A model generated the notes under the pieces. The model did not search any database. It was not told where the DNA came from and was given only the letters and a program-made list of their open reading frames with translations. A stretch of DNA of 64,000 bases from Nocardioides sp. CER19 (lineage in GTDB: Bacteria; Actinomycetota; Actinomycetes; Propionibacteriales; Nocardioidaceae), in NCBI RefSeq assembly GCF_029846275.1, contig NZ_JARVWS010000002.1:744001-808000 (forward strand). Direction: 5' to 3'. Shown here in pieces: positions 49,455 through 60,489 of this stretch. The translations under genes and the position numbers were made by a program. Position 1 is the stretch's first letter. The number at the start of each line of letters is the position of its first letter.

Positions 49455-50678
49455 GTGTCGCCGTACGACGCCTTGGCGGTCGTGCCGGTGATCGCCCATG
49501 CCGTCGCGCCCGGCGACAGCGCCGAGACCTATCCGGGTCTGAGCAGCCTGCTGGACCGGGTGCGCTCCACGATGCGGGCCGACACCGCGACCGTCCTGGT
49601 GCTGGACCGCACCCGGACGCTCCTGGAGCCGGCCGCGACCGTCGGCCTCGACCGCACGTTGCGCCGGGCCCGGCGGGTCCCGCTGGGTGAGGGGTTCGCG
49701 GGTCGGGTCGCCCAGACCCGTCAGCCCGTGTCGTTGACCCACGTCGACCGCTCGACGGTCCTCAACCCGGTGCTGCTCGACCACGGGGTCCGCTCGTTGC
49801 TCGGCGTACCCGTCATGGACGGCAGCGAGCTGCTGGGCGTGCTGCACGTCGGCTTCCTCCAGCGGCACGACGCCACCGACGCCGAGACCCGGGCGCTGAC
49901 CGAGTTCGCGGCCGAGCTCGGCGCGGTGCTGCACGACCGCTTCGTCGACGCGGCGCACACCGCCGCGCTGACGCTGCAGCGCAGCCTCCTCCCCACCGCC
50001 GTCAGCGCGCCGAGCGGCATCTCCATCGCAGCCCGCTACGTCCCGGCCGACGGCGAGCTCGGCGGTGACTGGTACGACGTCTTCACACTGCCCGACGGGC
50101 GGCTTGGCGTGGTGATGGGCGACGTCGTCGGCCACGGTTTGGACGCCGCCATCGTGATGGGCCGCCTACGGAGCGCGCTGCGCGCCTACGCGCTCGACCA
50201 CGACGACCCGGCCGAGGTCCTCTCCCGCCTCGACCGCAAGATCTGCCACTTCGAGGCGGGGGCGCTCGCCACCGTCTCGTTCGGCGTCTCCGCCGCGCCG
50301 TTCACGACGTGGCGCTTCAGCTCGGCGGGGCACTACCCGCCGCTCGTCGGTACGCCGGGGGAGCCGGCGACCGTGGCCGACGTGCCGAGCGATCGACTGC
50401 TCGGCGTCTCGCCCGACGCCGCCCGGCGGAGCACCGTGCTGACGGTGCCGCCCGGCGGCTCGCTGTGCCTCTACACCGACGGTCTCGTCGAGCGCCGCCC
50501 GGCGGCCGACGCCTTGTTCACCGACGCTGTGGCCGACAACACCGCGCGGCTGGCGACCGCCCTGATGGATGCCGGGGACCCCGAGATGGCCTGCATCCGG
50601 GCGCTCTCCGACGTCGTCGGCGATCACATCGCGGAGGACGACATCGCCGTCCTCGTGGCGCACGTCGACGCCGTCTGA
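49455..50678 (+). CDS. GAF-domain PP2C phosphatase (RsbU-like)
   Basis: 407 residues. GAF domain at about 25-165 (LLDRVRSTMRADTATVLVLDRTRTLLEPAATVG ... LLGVPVMDGSELLGVLHVG). PP2C/SpoIIE domain at about 180-400: LGGDWYDVFTLPDGRLGVVMGDVVGHGLDAAIVM, FSSAGHYPPLV, LCLYTDGLVERR and EDDIAVLVAHV, with metal-binding Asp residues present. It would dephosphorylate the STAS protein after GAF sensing. GTG start, 37 bp after the STAS gene. Confidence 0.9.
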   Translation: MSPYDALAVVPVIAHAVAPGDSAETYPGLSSLLDRVRSTMRADTATVLVLDRTRTLLEPAATVGLDRTLRRARRVPLGEGFAGRVAQTRQPVSLTHVDRSTVLNPVLLDHGVRSLLGVPVMDGSELLGVLHVGFLQRHDATDAETRALTEFAAELGAVLHDRFVDAAHTAALTLQRSLLPTAVSAPSGISIAARYVPADGELGGDWYDVFTLPDGRLGVVMGDVVGHGLDAAIVMGRLRSALRAYALDHDDPAEVLSRLDRKICHFEAGALATVSFGVSAAPFTTWRFSSAGHYPPLVGTPGEPATVADVPSDRLLGVSPDAARRSTVLTVPPGGSLCLYTDGLVERRPAADALFTDAVADNTARLATALMDAGDPEMACIRALSDVVGDHIAEDDIAVLVAHVDAV

Positions 50679-50688
50679 GCGGTGCGGC

Positions 50689-50694
50689 TAGCGT
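50689..50694 (+). promoter_or_regulatory. -10 element of the ABC exporter pair
   Basis: TAGCGT lies 45 nt before the ATG at 50740. Unlike many neighbours this transcript should have a leader, with AAGGGG about 8 nt before the start. Confidence 0.4.
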
Positions 50695-50739
50695 GCTCGA
50701 CGTCGGGCCAACCGCGCGAGTTCACGACAAGGGGCACCC

Positions 50740-51636
50740 ATGTCCGCCGTCATCGAGATCGACAAGCTCACCAAGACCTTCGGTCCCGTCCGTGCCCTGG
50801 ACGAGTTCGACCTGACGGTCCAGCCCGGTGAGATCGCCGCGTTCCTGGGCCCGAACGGCGCCGGCAAGTCGACGGCGATCAGGGTCCTGCTCGGCCTGCT
50901 GAAGGCGGACTCGGGGTCGATCGACCTGCTCGGCGGCGACCCGTGGCGCGATGCCGTCGCCCTGCACCGGCGGATCGTCTACGTGCCGGGCGACGTGAAC
51001 CTCTGGCCGCAGCTCACCGGGGGAGAGGCGATCGACGTCCTGCACCGACTGCGCAGCGGCGTGAGCATGCGCCGCCGCGACGAGCTGATCGACCGCTTCG
51101 AGCTGGACCCGTCGAAGAAGGGGCGCACCTATTCCAAGGGCAACCGCCAGAAGGTGGCGCTCGTCGCCGCGCTCTCCTCCGACGTCGAGCTCTACGTCCT
51201 CGACGAGCCGACGTCGGGGCTCGACCCGCTCATGGAGAAGGTCTTCCAAGACTGTGTACGCGAGCTGCGCGACCAGGGCCGCACGGTGCTGCTCTCCAGC
51301 CACATCCTGGCCGAGGTCGAGAAGCTGTGCGACACCGTCACCATCATCCGCAACGGTCGGACCGTGCAGGCCGGCCGCCTCGCCGACCTGCGGCACCTGA
51401 CCCGCACCCGGGTCGCGGCGACGGTGAGACGGGACCCGGCAGGGCTGGCCACGCTGCCGGGCGTCCACGAGCTCGTGGCCGAGGGCGGCGGCGAGGTCTC
51501 CTTCAAGCTCGACTCCGAGCACACCGGTGAGGTCATGAAGGCGCTCGCCGCGCTCGACCTGGTCGGCATCACCAGCAACCCGCCGTCGCTCGAGGAGCTG
51601 TTCCTGCGGCACTACTCCGACGAGACCGACCGATGA
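50740..51636 (+). CDS. ABC transporter ATP-binding protein (drug-exporter type)
   Basis: 298 residues. Walker A is [10 protein letters not shown]-loop [11 protein letters not shown], signature [15 protein letters not shown] (divergent from LSGGQ but typical of this exporter group), and Walker [19 protein letters not shown]. It powers the 12-helix permease encoded next; the two genes overlap by 4 bp (ATGA). Such pairs export antibiotics or other hydrophobic compounds in actinobacteria. Confidence 0.9.
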   Translation: MSAVIEIDKLTKTFGPVRALDEFDLTVQPGEIAAFLGPNGAGKSTAIRVLLGLLKADSGSIDLLGGDPWRDAVALHRRIVYVPGDVNLWPQLTGGEAIDVLHRLRSGVSMRRRDELIDRFELDPSKKGRTYSKGNRQKVALVAALSSDVELYVLDEPTSGLDPLMEKVFQDCVRELRDQGRTVLLSSHILAEVEKLCDTVTIIRNGRTVQAGRLADLRHLTRTRVAATVRRDPAGLATLPGVHELVAEGGGEVSFKLDSEHTGEVMKALAALDLVGITSNPPSLEELFLRHYSDETDR

Positions 51637-53249
51637 ACCGCGTGTCCTCGTCCTACGCCGGCTTCGCGGCGCTGCTGCGGCTCGCGCTGCGCCGCGACCG
51701 GGTCAAGCTGCCGGTCTGGATCGTCGCCCTCGGGATCATGGCGTTCTACGTGACCAACGCGCTCCGCGTCGCCTATCCGCACGAGAGCGACATCAAGGCG
51801 ATCACCGGCTTCATGAACAGTCCGGCGGGCACCGTGATGAGCGGTCCGGGCTACGGCCTCGACCACCCGACGCACGCGACCGCCTTCGCCGCCGTCTACA
51901 CGCTCTACCTCTTCCTCGGCGCGGCGTTCATGTCGGTGCTGCTGGTGTCTCGGCACACGGCCGCTGAAGAGGAGTCGGGGCGGCTGGAGCTGGTGCGGGC
52001 GGCCGAGGTCGGGCGGCACACGCCGCTGGCGGTGGCCGGCGCGCTGGTGGCCGGCTCGAGCCTGGCGCTCGGCGTGGTCAGCGCGCTGTGCGTGCTCCCG
52101 GCCGGCTACGGCGCCGCGGGGACGTGGCTGTTCGGCGCGAGCATGGCGATGATCTCGCTCGTCTTCGGCGCCGTCGCCCTCGTCACCGCCCAGATCACCG
52201 AGCACTCGCGCTCGGGGACAGGGCTGGCGTCGCTGGTCATCGGTGTCGCCGTGGTCGTCCGGGGAGCGGGCGACGTCCTGCAGGAGCACGGGAGCTGGCT
52301 CTCGTGGCTGTCGCCCATCGCGTGGGCCCAGCAGACCCGGATGTTCTACGACGACCGCTGGTGGCCGCTCCTCCTCGGTGTCGTGCTGGCGGTGGCGCTG
52401 TTCGCCGTCGCCGGCGCGCTGCAGGCGCACCGCGACCTGGGCGCCGGTCTGCTCCGGCCTCGGCCCGGGCACACGCACGCGCCGGCGTACCTGCGGAGCG
52501 TGCTCGCCCTGGCGCTGCGTCTGGAGCGGGGAGCGATGCTCGGTTGGGGAGCGGCGACGCTGCTCCTCGGCGCGATGTACGGCGCCCTCACCGACTCGGT
52601 CCAGTCCTCGCTCGGCGACGTCGACAACGACCTCCTGGTCCACGCGCTGGGCGGCGACGCCGACCGTCTGGTCGACGGCTACCTCGCGACTTGCACGCTC
52701 GTGAACGGCTACGTCGCCCTCTGCTATGCGCTCGTCGCCGCCCACCGCCTGACCACCGAGGAGCGCGCCGGCCGGTCCGAGATCGTCCTCGCGACCGCGG
52801 TGAGCCGCCCCGGGCTCCTGCTGGCCGGCTTCACGACGTCGATGGTCGGGACGACCGTCCTGCTGCTGCTCTCCGGCCTCGGTCTCGGCGGCACCGCCGC
52901 CCTGGTGACCGGACGAGGCGGCTATCTCGGCGACGGCCTCCTGGGAGCGATCTGCTACCTCCCGGCGATCGCGTTGCTCGTCGGGATCGGCGTGCTCGGC
53001 TTCGGGTTCCGGCCGGGCTGGCTCAACCTCGCCTGGATCGCCGCGGTCTACGCGATGGTGGTCGGCTACCTGGGCTTCGCGCTCGACCTGCCGGACGCGC
53101 TGCTCGACCTCTCGCCGCTCAGCCACGTCGCCGCCGTACCCCTGGAGACGCAGGCGCCGCTACCCCTCGTCGTGCTCGCCCTGATCGCAGCGGCTCTCGT
53201 CGCGGCGGCGGTGGCGCGCTTCCGGAGCCGGGACGTCGTCACGGGCTGA
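51633..53249 (+). CDS. ABC exporter permease, polyketide-antibiotic type
   Basis: 538 residues with about 12 helices in two six-helix halves (first half to about 250, second from about 290). An N-terminal [20 protein letters not shown] and [32 protein letters not shown] in the first half, with [27 protein letters not shown] in the second, are typical of this family. The substrate is unknown. Confidence 0.88.
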   Translation: MNRVSSSYAGFAALLRLALRRDRVKLPVWIVALGIMAFYVTNALRVAYPHESDIKAITGFMNSPAGTVMSGPGYGLDHPTHATAFAAVYTLYLFLGAAFMSVLLVSRHTAAEEESGRLELVRAAEVGRHTPLAVAGALVAGSSLALGVVSALCVLPAGYGAAGTWLFGASMAMISLVFGAVALVTAQITEHSRSGTGLASLVIGVAVVVRGAGDVLQEHGSWLSWLSPIAWAQQTRMFYDDRWWPLLLGVVLAVALFAVAGALQAHRDLGAGLLRPRPGHTHAPAYLRSVLALALRLERGAMLGWGAATLLLGAMYGALTDSVQSSLGDVDNDLLVHALGGDADRLVDGYLATCTLVNGYVALCYALVAAHRLTTEERAGRSEIVLATAVSRPGLLLAGFTTSMVGTTVLLLLSGLGLGGTAALVTGRGGYLGDGLLGAICYLPAIALLVGIGVLGFGFRPGWLNLAWIAAVYAMVVGYLGFALDLPDALLDLSPLSHVAAVPLETQAPLPLVVLALIAAALVAAAVARFRSRDVVTG

Positions 53250-53436
53250 CACCGCCGAGGCGACGACATCCGTGCGGCCGCCACGCGATCGCGCGGGAGC
53301 CCGCGCTGCGTGACCGCGACAGCCGACGGTCACCCCGGTGCTCGTCGCCGACGTGTGCGAGAGCCAGACCCCCACAGGATCGAGCGCGCGGACCACCGGC
53401 CCTGGCGCGGTCAGGGTGGCGCGTGATGATGGAGGG

Positions 53437-55431
<1,995 letters not shown>

Positions 55432-55446
55432 TGCTCAGATGAGTGC

Positions 55447-56310
55447 GTGATCTCGGACCTGCGCCCGCAACCCCACCGCTTCCACGACGGCGGCACCGAC
55501 AGCGAGCCGCCCGACGTGGACGCCCCGCCGCAGATCGTGCTCGAGCGCGAGGTGCAGGGTGAGCGGGAGGTGTTCCGGATGCTGCGCCGGATCGGCTACA
55601 GCGACGAGGAGTACGGCGAGCTGCTGGTGCCCGCCCACCTCGACTCGTTCCGCACCGACCTGGCGTCGGTCCCGACACTGTTCACGTGGCTCGTCCCCAA
55701 GACCGGCAGCATCCTGCCGCCGGCGCTGCTCCACGACGGCCTCGTCGACCGGCCGCAGGACTATCTCGGCCGCCCGCTGGACCGGCCGGCGGCCGACCGG
55801 GTGTTCCGCCGGGCGATGCGTGACACCCACGTCGGCGCAGTGCGCCGCTGGCTCGTGTGGGCGGCCGTGACGCTGGCGACGATCCACGTCGGCACACCGT
55901 CGTGGAGCCGGCTGCGCCACGTGCGCTACGTCGTCGCGGCCGACGGCACGCTGGCCGTCATCGCCGCGCTCGGCACGATCGCCACGCTGGACCTCTTCGA
56001 CGTACTGGACTGGCTGCCCTGGATGGGTGACCGGCCGTGGGAGCTCGAGCTCGTCGGCGGGCTCGCCGGCGCCGTCGTCATCCCGCTGCTCCTGGCGCTG
56101 ACCTGGGGCCGGTTCGCGGCCGCAGGCGCGATCGGTGGGATCTCCCTCGCGGTGCTGCTCCACGTGACGGTCGCGCTCGTCGCCATCACACTGCTCTACC
56201 AGGCGACTGAGGTGCTCGCGCGCCGTACCCCGGTCGCGGTCGCGATGGCCGGAGCGGTCGTCGTCCTGTCGTGCGCGGTGCTGACCGGGCTGCTCGTGGC
56301 CTCGGCCTAG
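55447..56310 (+). CDS. DUF1353 protein with C-terminal membrane helices
   Basis: 287 residues. The N-terminal domain (about 1-120) matches DUF1353: SFRTDLASVPTLFTWLVPKTG, ILPPALLHDGLVDRPQDYLGRPLDRPAADRVFRRAM. About 130-287 adds five hydrophobic helices (VRRWLVWAAVTLATIHVG, VLARRTPVAVAMAGAVVVL). DUF1353 proteins are often phage-related and soluble, so the membrane extension is notable. It converges with the haemolysin III gene 8 bp away. Confidence 0.78.
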   Translation: MISDLRPQPHRFHDGGTDSEPPDVDAPPQIVLEREVQGEREVFRMLRRIGYSDEEYGELLVPAHLDSFRTDLASVPTLFTWLVPKTGSILPPALLHDGLVDRPQDYLGRPLDRPAADRVFRRAMRDTHVGAVRRWLVWAAVTLATIHVGTPSWSRLRHVRYVVAADGTLAVIAALGTIATLDLFDVLDWLPWMGDRPWELELVGGLAGAVVIPLLLALTWGRFAAAGAIGGISLAVLLHVTVALVAITLLYQATEVLARRTPVAVAMAGAVVVLSCAVLTGLLVASA

Positions 56311-56317
56311 GGAGTCG

Positions 56318-57082
56318 TCACCGCAGGGCGTAGGTCGCCATCGAGACGCCCGTGTAGTGGGCGACGAAGGCGAGCACCGTGAACGAGTGGAAGACCTCGT
56401 GGAAGCCGAACCAACGCGGCCACGGGTCGGGGCGCTTGAAGCCGTAGACCACGCCGCCGAGGGTGTAGAGCGCGCCGCCGACGCAGATGAGCGTGAAGAC
56501 GGCGATGCCGATGCCGACACCGAGGGCCGTGGCACCGCTGAAGAACGACGGGAGGAAGAAGATGGCCGCCCAGCCGAGCGCGATGTAGATCGGCACGTAG
56601 AGCCAGCGCGGGGCGTTGGTCCAGAAGACCCGGAACAGCACGCCGAGCACAGCGCCCGACCAGACCACCGACAGCAGCCACACGCGGGCGCTGCCGTTGA
56701 GCAGCAGCAGTGAGAACGGCGTGTAGGAGCCGGCGATCAGCAGGAAGATGTTGGAGTGGTCCCACCGCTTGAGGAAGGCGTGGGCGCGGGGGCCCCAGTG
56801 GCCGCGGTGGTAGACCGCGGAGACGCCGAAGAGCAGCAGCGCGGTCGCCGTGTAGGCGATCGCCCCGACCTTCGCGCGGCCGGCCGGAGCGAGCACGATG
56901 AGCACGGTGCCGGCGGCCAGGATGAGCGGCACGCTGGCGGCGTGCAACCAGCCGCGCAGCTTCGGCTTCACCTCGGCGATCGTGTCGCTGACGCTCTCGG
57001 TGAACTGGTCGAACCGGTCACGAACGGCGTCGCGGCCACGCTCGCGAGCACGGTCGAGGCGGACGTTGATCGGGTCGCTCAT
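56318..57082 (-). CDS. haemolysin III/PAQR family membrane protein (TrhA)
   Basis: 254 residues. A soluble N-terminus (about 1-45) is followed by seven helices. SAVYHRGHWGPRAHAFLKRWDHSNIFLLIAGSYTPFSLLLL and VFRVFWTNAPRWLYVPIYIALGWAAI plus the C-terminal GFHEVFHSFTVLAFVAHYTGV carry the family's conserved His/Asp residues, thought to bind metal. The role in bacteria may be membrane homeostasis rather than haemolysis. ATG 57082 lies 6 nt after TACCGT (minus strand). Confidence 0.9.
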   Translation of the reverse strand: MSDPINVRLDRARERGRDAVRDRFDQFTESVSDTIAEVKPKLRGWLHAASVPLILAAGTVLIVLAPAGRAKVGAIAYTATALLLFGVSAVYHRGHWGPRAHAFLKRWDHSNIFLLIAGSYTPFSLLLLNGSARVWLLSVVWSGAVLGVLFRVFWTNAPRWLYVPIYIALGWAAIFFLPSFFSGATALGVGIGIAVFTLICVGGALYTLGGVVYGFKRPDPWPRWFGFHEVFHSFTVLAFVAHYTGVSMATYALR

Positions 57083-57088
57083 GTGCAG

Positions 57089-57094
57089 ACGGTA
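57089..57094 (-). promoter_or_regulatory. -10 element of the haemolysin III gene, leaderless layout
   Basis: On the minus strand TACCGT ends 6 nt before the ATG at 57082. Confidence 0.45.
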
Positions 57095-57121
57095 CCCGGC
57101 GCGTGGTTGCCGCACCGTGCC

Positions 57122-57147
57122 GACTCCCACCGTTTACGCTGGGAGTC
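57122..57147 (+). promoter_or_regulatory. uppS-type gene promoter inside an inverted repeat
   Basis: GACTCCCA (57122-57129) and TGGGAGTC (57140-57147) form a perfect inverted repeat around the -10 hexamer TACGCT (57135-57140). The GTG follows directly at 57148. A regulator binding the repeat, or an RNA hairpin if transcription starts upstream, would act on this gene. Confidence 0.45.
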
Positions 57148-57924
57148 GTGGCCGATTGGAAGCGAGGGCTCCGCAGGGTGCTCTACCCCGCCTACGAGGC
57201 GCGCATGGTCCGCAGGCTGCCGGACGACAACCTGCCGAAGCACGTCGGCGTCATGCTCGACGGCAACCGACGGTGGGCGAAGGCGGTCGGCCGCGACACC
57301 GCGCACGGACACCGCGCCGGCGCCGCCAACATCGAGCCGCTGCTGACCTGGTGCGACGAGGTCGGCATCGAGGTGGTCACGCTCTGGCTGCTCTCCACCG
57401 ACAACCTCAACCGGTCCGAGGCCGAGCTCGGCCCGCTCCTGCAGATCATCGAGGAGGCGGTCGACTCCCTCGTCGACCAGCGCCGCTGGCGGCTGCACCC
57501 GGTCGGCGCGCTCGACCTGCTCCCGGCGCACACCGCCGAGCGGCTCAAGGCGGCCGAGGAGGAGACCCGCGACGTCGACGGCATGCTCGTCAACGTGGCG
57601 GTCGGCTACGGCGGGCGGCGCGAGATCGCCGACGCCGTACGGTCCCTCCTCATCGAGCACGCCGAGCGCGGTACGTCGCTCGAGGAGCTCGCCCAGATCA
57701 TCGACGTCGAGCACATCGCCGACCACCTCTACACCAAGGGCCAGCCCGACCCCGACCTCGTCATCCGTACGTCGGGGGAGCAGCGGCTCGGCGGGTTCCT
57801 GCTGTGGCAGAGCGCGAAGTCGGAGTTCTACTTCTGCGAGGCCTACTGGCCCGACTTCCGGCGGGTCGACTTCCTGCGTGCGCTCCGCGCCTATGCCCAG
57901 CGCGAGCGCCGCATGGGCCGCTGA
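57148..57924 (+). CDS. cis-prenyl transferase (isoprenyl diphosphate synthase, UppS family)
   Basis: 258 residues. The pyrophosphate-binding motif is VMLDGNRRWAKAVGR (Asp-Gly-Asn-Arg), with GHRAGAANIEPLLTWCDEVGIEVVTLWLLSTDNLNR and the C-terminal DPDLVIRTSGEQRLGGFLLWQSAKSEFYFCEAYWPDFRRVDFLRAL. It makes a Z-polyprenyl diphosphate used as lipid carrier for wall synthesis. Actinobacteria often have two such enzymes, so the chain length cannot be assigned. GTG start in leaderless layout. Confidence 0.92.
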   Translation: MADWKRGLRRVLYPAYEARMVRRLPDDNLPKHVGVMLDGNRRWAKAVGRDTAHGHRAGAANIEPLLTWCDEVGIEVVTLWLLSTDNLNRSEAELGPLLQIIEEAVDSLVDQRRWRLHPVGALDLLPAHTAERLKAAEEETRDVDGMLVNVAVGYGGRREIADAVRSLLIEHAERGTSLEELAQIIDVEHIADHLYTKGQPDPDLVIRTSGEQRLGGFLLWQSAKSEFYFCEAYWPDFRRVDFLRALRAYAQRERRMGR

Positions 57925-58215
57925 CGGCACTCCTGAACAGGTCCTGAAGCGCTCCCGTGGCGAAATCAACTGTTCACCCACGCATGCGGGCGTGTCGCGA
58001 TTTCCGGGTACCGGTGCGGCGTACTTTCACACCAACGGCGAGTGGGGAAGCTCGCCGCGCTGGGAGGGCCGTTCGTGAGCATTCACGACCTGGAGATTCG
58101 ACACGGTGACCCGTGCCGTCTCGCGGGAGGCCGGCACCCCGGCCTTCGGTCGACCCGGTCCGTCTGCGTGAACTGAGGACCGGGGCGAGGGGTGCCTGCC
58201 TGCGGTCCGTGAGGG
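57925..58215 (+). other. structured non-coding leader before the PIN-PhoH gene
   Basis: No convincing ORF in 291 bp. Strong local hairpins occur. GAAATC...GATTTC encloses CACGC...GCGTG (57962-58004). GGCGAG pairs with CTCGCC (58036-58055). GAGATTCGACACGG pairs imperfectly with CCGTGCCGTCTC (58093-58122). GGCCGG pairs with CCGGCC (58127-58142). CCCGGTCC pairs with GGACCGGG further downstream (58155-58187). A -10-like TACTTT is at 58022. The gap may be a regulated 5' UTR. I find no known riboswitch consensus. Confidence 0.45.
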
Positions 58216-59574
58216 GTGAACCGCGTGGCAACCCAGGCCAAGACCTCCCGTTCCACGACGACCTCGGCCACCAAGCCGTCGGTGCGGACCTACGTCCTCG
58301 ACACCAGCGTGCTGCTCGCCGATCCCGGGGCGCTGCGGCGCTTCGCCGAGCACGAGGTCGTGCTGCCCGTCGTCGTCATCACCGAGCTGGAAGGCAAACG
58401 GCACCACCCCGAGCTGGGCTTCTTCGCGCGGGCCGCGCTGCGCACGCTCGACGACCTGCGCGTGTTCCACGGCCGCCTCGACCAGCCCGTCCCCGTCGGT
58501 GACGAGGGCGGCAGCGTGCGCGTCGAGCTCAACCACACCGACCCCACGGCGCTGCCCTCGGGCTTCCGGCTCGGCGACAACGACACGCGGATCCTCGCCG
58601 TCGCCAAGAACCTCGCCGAGGAGGGCGCCGACGTCGTGCTGGTCTCCAAGGACCTGCCGCTGCGGATCAAGGCGTCGGCGGTCGGCCTGGAGGCCGAGGA
58701 ATACCGCGCCGAGGCGATCTCGGACTCCGACACCGGCTACTCGGGCATGGCCGAGCTGGACGTACCCGCCGGCGAGCTGGACGAGCTCTACGACGACGGC
58801 GTGGTCGACCTGGAGGAGGCGCGCGAGCTGCCGTGCCACACCGGCCTGGTGCTGCTCTCCGACCGCGGTACGGCGCTCGGGCGGGTCGGACCCGACAAGC
58901 AGGTCCACCTCGTCCGCGGCGATCGTGAGGCGTTCGGCATCCACGGTCGCTCGGCCGAGCAGCGGATCGCGCTGGAGATGCTGCTCGACCCCGAGGTCGG
59001 CATCGTCTCGCTCGGCGGGCGTGCCGGCACCGGCAAGTCGGCGCTCGCGCTCTGCGCGGGCCTCGAGGCCGTGCTCGAGCGCCGCCAGCACAAGAAGGTG
59101 GTCGTCTTCCGCCCGCTCTTCGCCGTCGGCGGGCAGGAGCTCGGCTACCTGCCGGGCACCGAGGCGGAGAAGATGGGGCCGTGGGGCCAGGCGGTCTTCG
59201 ACACGCTGGGCGCGGTCACCTCGCAGGAGGTCGTCGAGGAGATCCTCGCCCGCGGGATGCTCGAGGTGCTCCCGCTGACCCACATCCGCGGTCGATCGCT
59301 GCACGACTCGTTCGTCATCGTCGACGAGGCGCAGTCGCTGGAGCGCAACGTCCTCCTCACCGTGCTGTCCCGCATCGGCGCGAACTCCAAGGTGGTGCTC
59401 ACCCACGACGTCGCCCAGCGCGACAACCTCCGGGTCGGGCGCCACGACGGTGTCGTCGCCGTCGTCGAGAAGCTCAAGGGCCACCCGCTCTTCGCCCACG
59501 TGACCCTGACCCGCTCCGAGCGCTCGCCGATCGCAGCGCTCGTGACGGAGATGCTGGAGAACTACGTGCTCTGA
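58216..59574 (+). CDS. PIN domain-PhoH family ATPase (PhoH2)
   Basis: 452 residues. PIN domain at about 20-150 ([36 protein letters not shown]), with its acidic residues present, and [14 protein letters not shown]. PhoH P-loop ATPase at about 230-452: [68 protein letters not shown]. PhoH2 proteins are RNA helicase-ribonucleases and can be part of toxin-antitoxin pairs. No antitoxin gene is clear upstream. GTG 58216 has GAGGG upstream. Confidence 0.92.
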   Translation: MNRVATQAKTSRSTTTSATKPSVRTYVLDTSVLLADPGALRRFAEHEVVLPVVVITELEGKRHHPELGFFARAALRTLDDLRVFHGRLDQPVPVGDEGGSVRVELNHTDPTALPSGFRLGDNDTRILAVAKNLAEEGADVVLVSKDLPLRIKASAVGLEAEEYRAEAISDSDTGYSGMAELDVPAGELDELYDDGVVDLEEARELPCHTGLVLLSDRGTALGRVGPDKQVHLVRGDREAFGIHGRSAEQRIALEMLLDPEVGIVSLGGRAGTGKSALALCAGLEAVLERRQHKKVVVFRPLFAVGGQELGYLPGTEAEKMGPWGQAVFDTLGAVTSQEVVEEILARGMLEVLPLTHIRGRSLHDSFVIVDEAQSLERNVLLTVLSRIGANSKVVLTHDVAQRDNLRVGRHDGVVAVVEKLKGHPLFAHVTLTRSERSPIAALVTEMLENYVL

Positions 59575-59596
59575 CCTGACCTCGCGATCCGGCCCC

Positions 59597-59632
59597 ACGC
59601 GCCGAGGCCCTGTGACATGGGCCTCGGCGCGT
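59597..59632 (+). terminator. hairpin terminator of the PhoH gene
   Basis: A perfect 14-bp stem: ACGCGCCGAGGCCC (59597-59610) pairs with GGGCCTCGGCGCGT (59619-59632), loop TGTGACAT. It starts 22 nt after the PhoH stop. Confidence 0.85.
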
Positions 59633-59650
59633 CGTGCTGATGAGATGCGT

Positions 59651-59698
59651 GTTACGGATGTGACTCGAGGGAATGATTTCGTTCACTTCGTGCACGAA
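59651..59698. promoter_or_regulatory. candidate regulator sites ahead of the transglycosylase-like gene
   Basis: GTTAC-GGAT-GTGAC (59651-59664) is a direct repeat of GTnAC half-sites, the kind reported for MtrA-type regulators. TTCGTGCACGAA (59687-59698) is a perfect 12-bp palindrome, within ATTTCGT...ACGAAAT. The region is also less GC-rich than its surroundings, as expected for a regulated promoter. The -10/-35 is not clear; TTGCAG-N17-CATGGT (59713 on) is one option. Confidence 0.35.
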
Positions 59699-59779
59699 AT
59701 TCGCGCGTTCCGTTTGCAGGCCTTGGATCGGTCAGGCATGGTGTTCGACGTTGTGTCCCGAGACCCCGAGGGTTAAATC

Positions 59780-60463
59780 TTGTCGAAGCATGCCGCACCC
59801 AGGCACCGCAAGGCGTCTGAGCGCTCGGTCCTCGACGCACCCCGGAAGGCGGTCCGCACGACCGTCGTGCTCGGTGGCCTGGCCGCCGCAGCGACCGGCA
59901 CCGTCGTCGCCGGGGGCCTGACGATCGGAGGCGGCGACAGCTCGCTCGCCGCCGCCAACGTGAGCGGACCGACCCAGCACACCGCCGATCCCGCGACGTC
60001 GTCGACGTCCACGCCGACCGCCGCCGCGCCCGTACGCCGGCAGGTGAGCGTCTCCCGGTCCAGCGACCGGCGTGCCGCCGCCGACCCCGCCAAGGCCGCC
60101 GCTCTCGCGGCGGCCGCGCCGTCGCGGGTCCAGGCGTTCGCCAAGACCGAGGACGCGGCTGCCGGCGACCCCAAGGCGATCGCCAGCGCGCTGCTCGGCG
60201 ACTTCGGCTGGGACAGCTCGCAGATGAGCTGCCTGGACAGCCTGTGGACCAAGGAGAGCGGCTGGAACGTCCACGCCGACAACGCCTCCTCCAGCGCCTA
60301 CGGCATCCCGCAGGCGCTGCCCGGGTCCAAGATGGCGTCGGCCGGCCCGGACTGGCAGAACAACCCGGTCACCCAGATCAAGTGGGGCCTGGGCTACATC
60401 CAGAGCCGCTACGGGACCCCGTGCAACGCCTGGGGCCACTCCGAGTCCAGCAACTGGTACTGA
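59780..60463 (+). CDS. secreted lytic-transglycosylase-like protein
   Basis: 227 residues. A signal-like hydrophobic segment (TTVVLGGLAAAATGTVVAGGLTIGG, about 27-52) is followed by an Ala/Ser/Thr/Pro linker. The C-terminal ~80 residues resemble the transglycosylase SLT/RPF-type fold: LDSLWTKESGWNVHADNASSSAYGIPQALPGSKMASAGPDWQNNPVTQIKWGLGYIQSRYGTPCNAW, with the catalytic-type Glu in KESGW. It probably remodels peptidoglycan outside the cell. TTG 59780 has CGAGGG 7 nt upstream. The linker composition fits a wall protein. Confidence 0.85.
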   Translation: MSKHAAPRHRKASERSVLDAPRKAVRTTVVLGGLAAAATGTVVAGGLTIGGGDSSLAAANVSGPTQHTADPATSSTSTPTAAAPVRRQVSVSRSSDRRAAADPAKAAALAAAAPSRVQAFAKTEDAAAGDPKAIASALLGDFGWDSSQMSCLDSLWTKESGWNVHADNASSSAYGIPQALPGSKMASAGPDWQNNPVTQIKWGLGYIQSRYGTPCNAWGHSESSNWY

Positions 60464-60470
60464 GCCCCCG

Positions 60471-60489
60471 GAGCCGCCCGCTGCGGCTC
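60471..60489. terminator. short hairpin between convergent genes
   Basis: GAGCCGC (60471-60477) pairs with GCGGCTC (60483-60489) around the loop CCGCT. It lies between the transglycosylase-like gene and the fumarase stop and can serve both directions. Confidence 0.5.

Noticed and set aside
59575..59779. c-di-AMP (ydaO) riboswitch before the transglycosylase-like gene
   Set aside because: Such genes often have one, but the conserved core strings of that class are absent.
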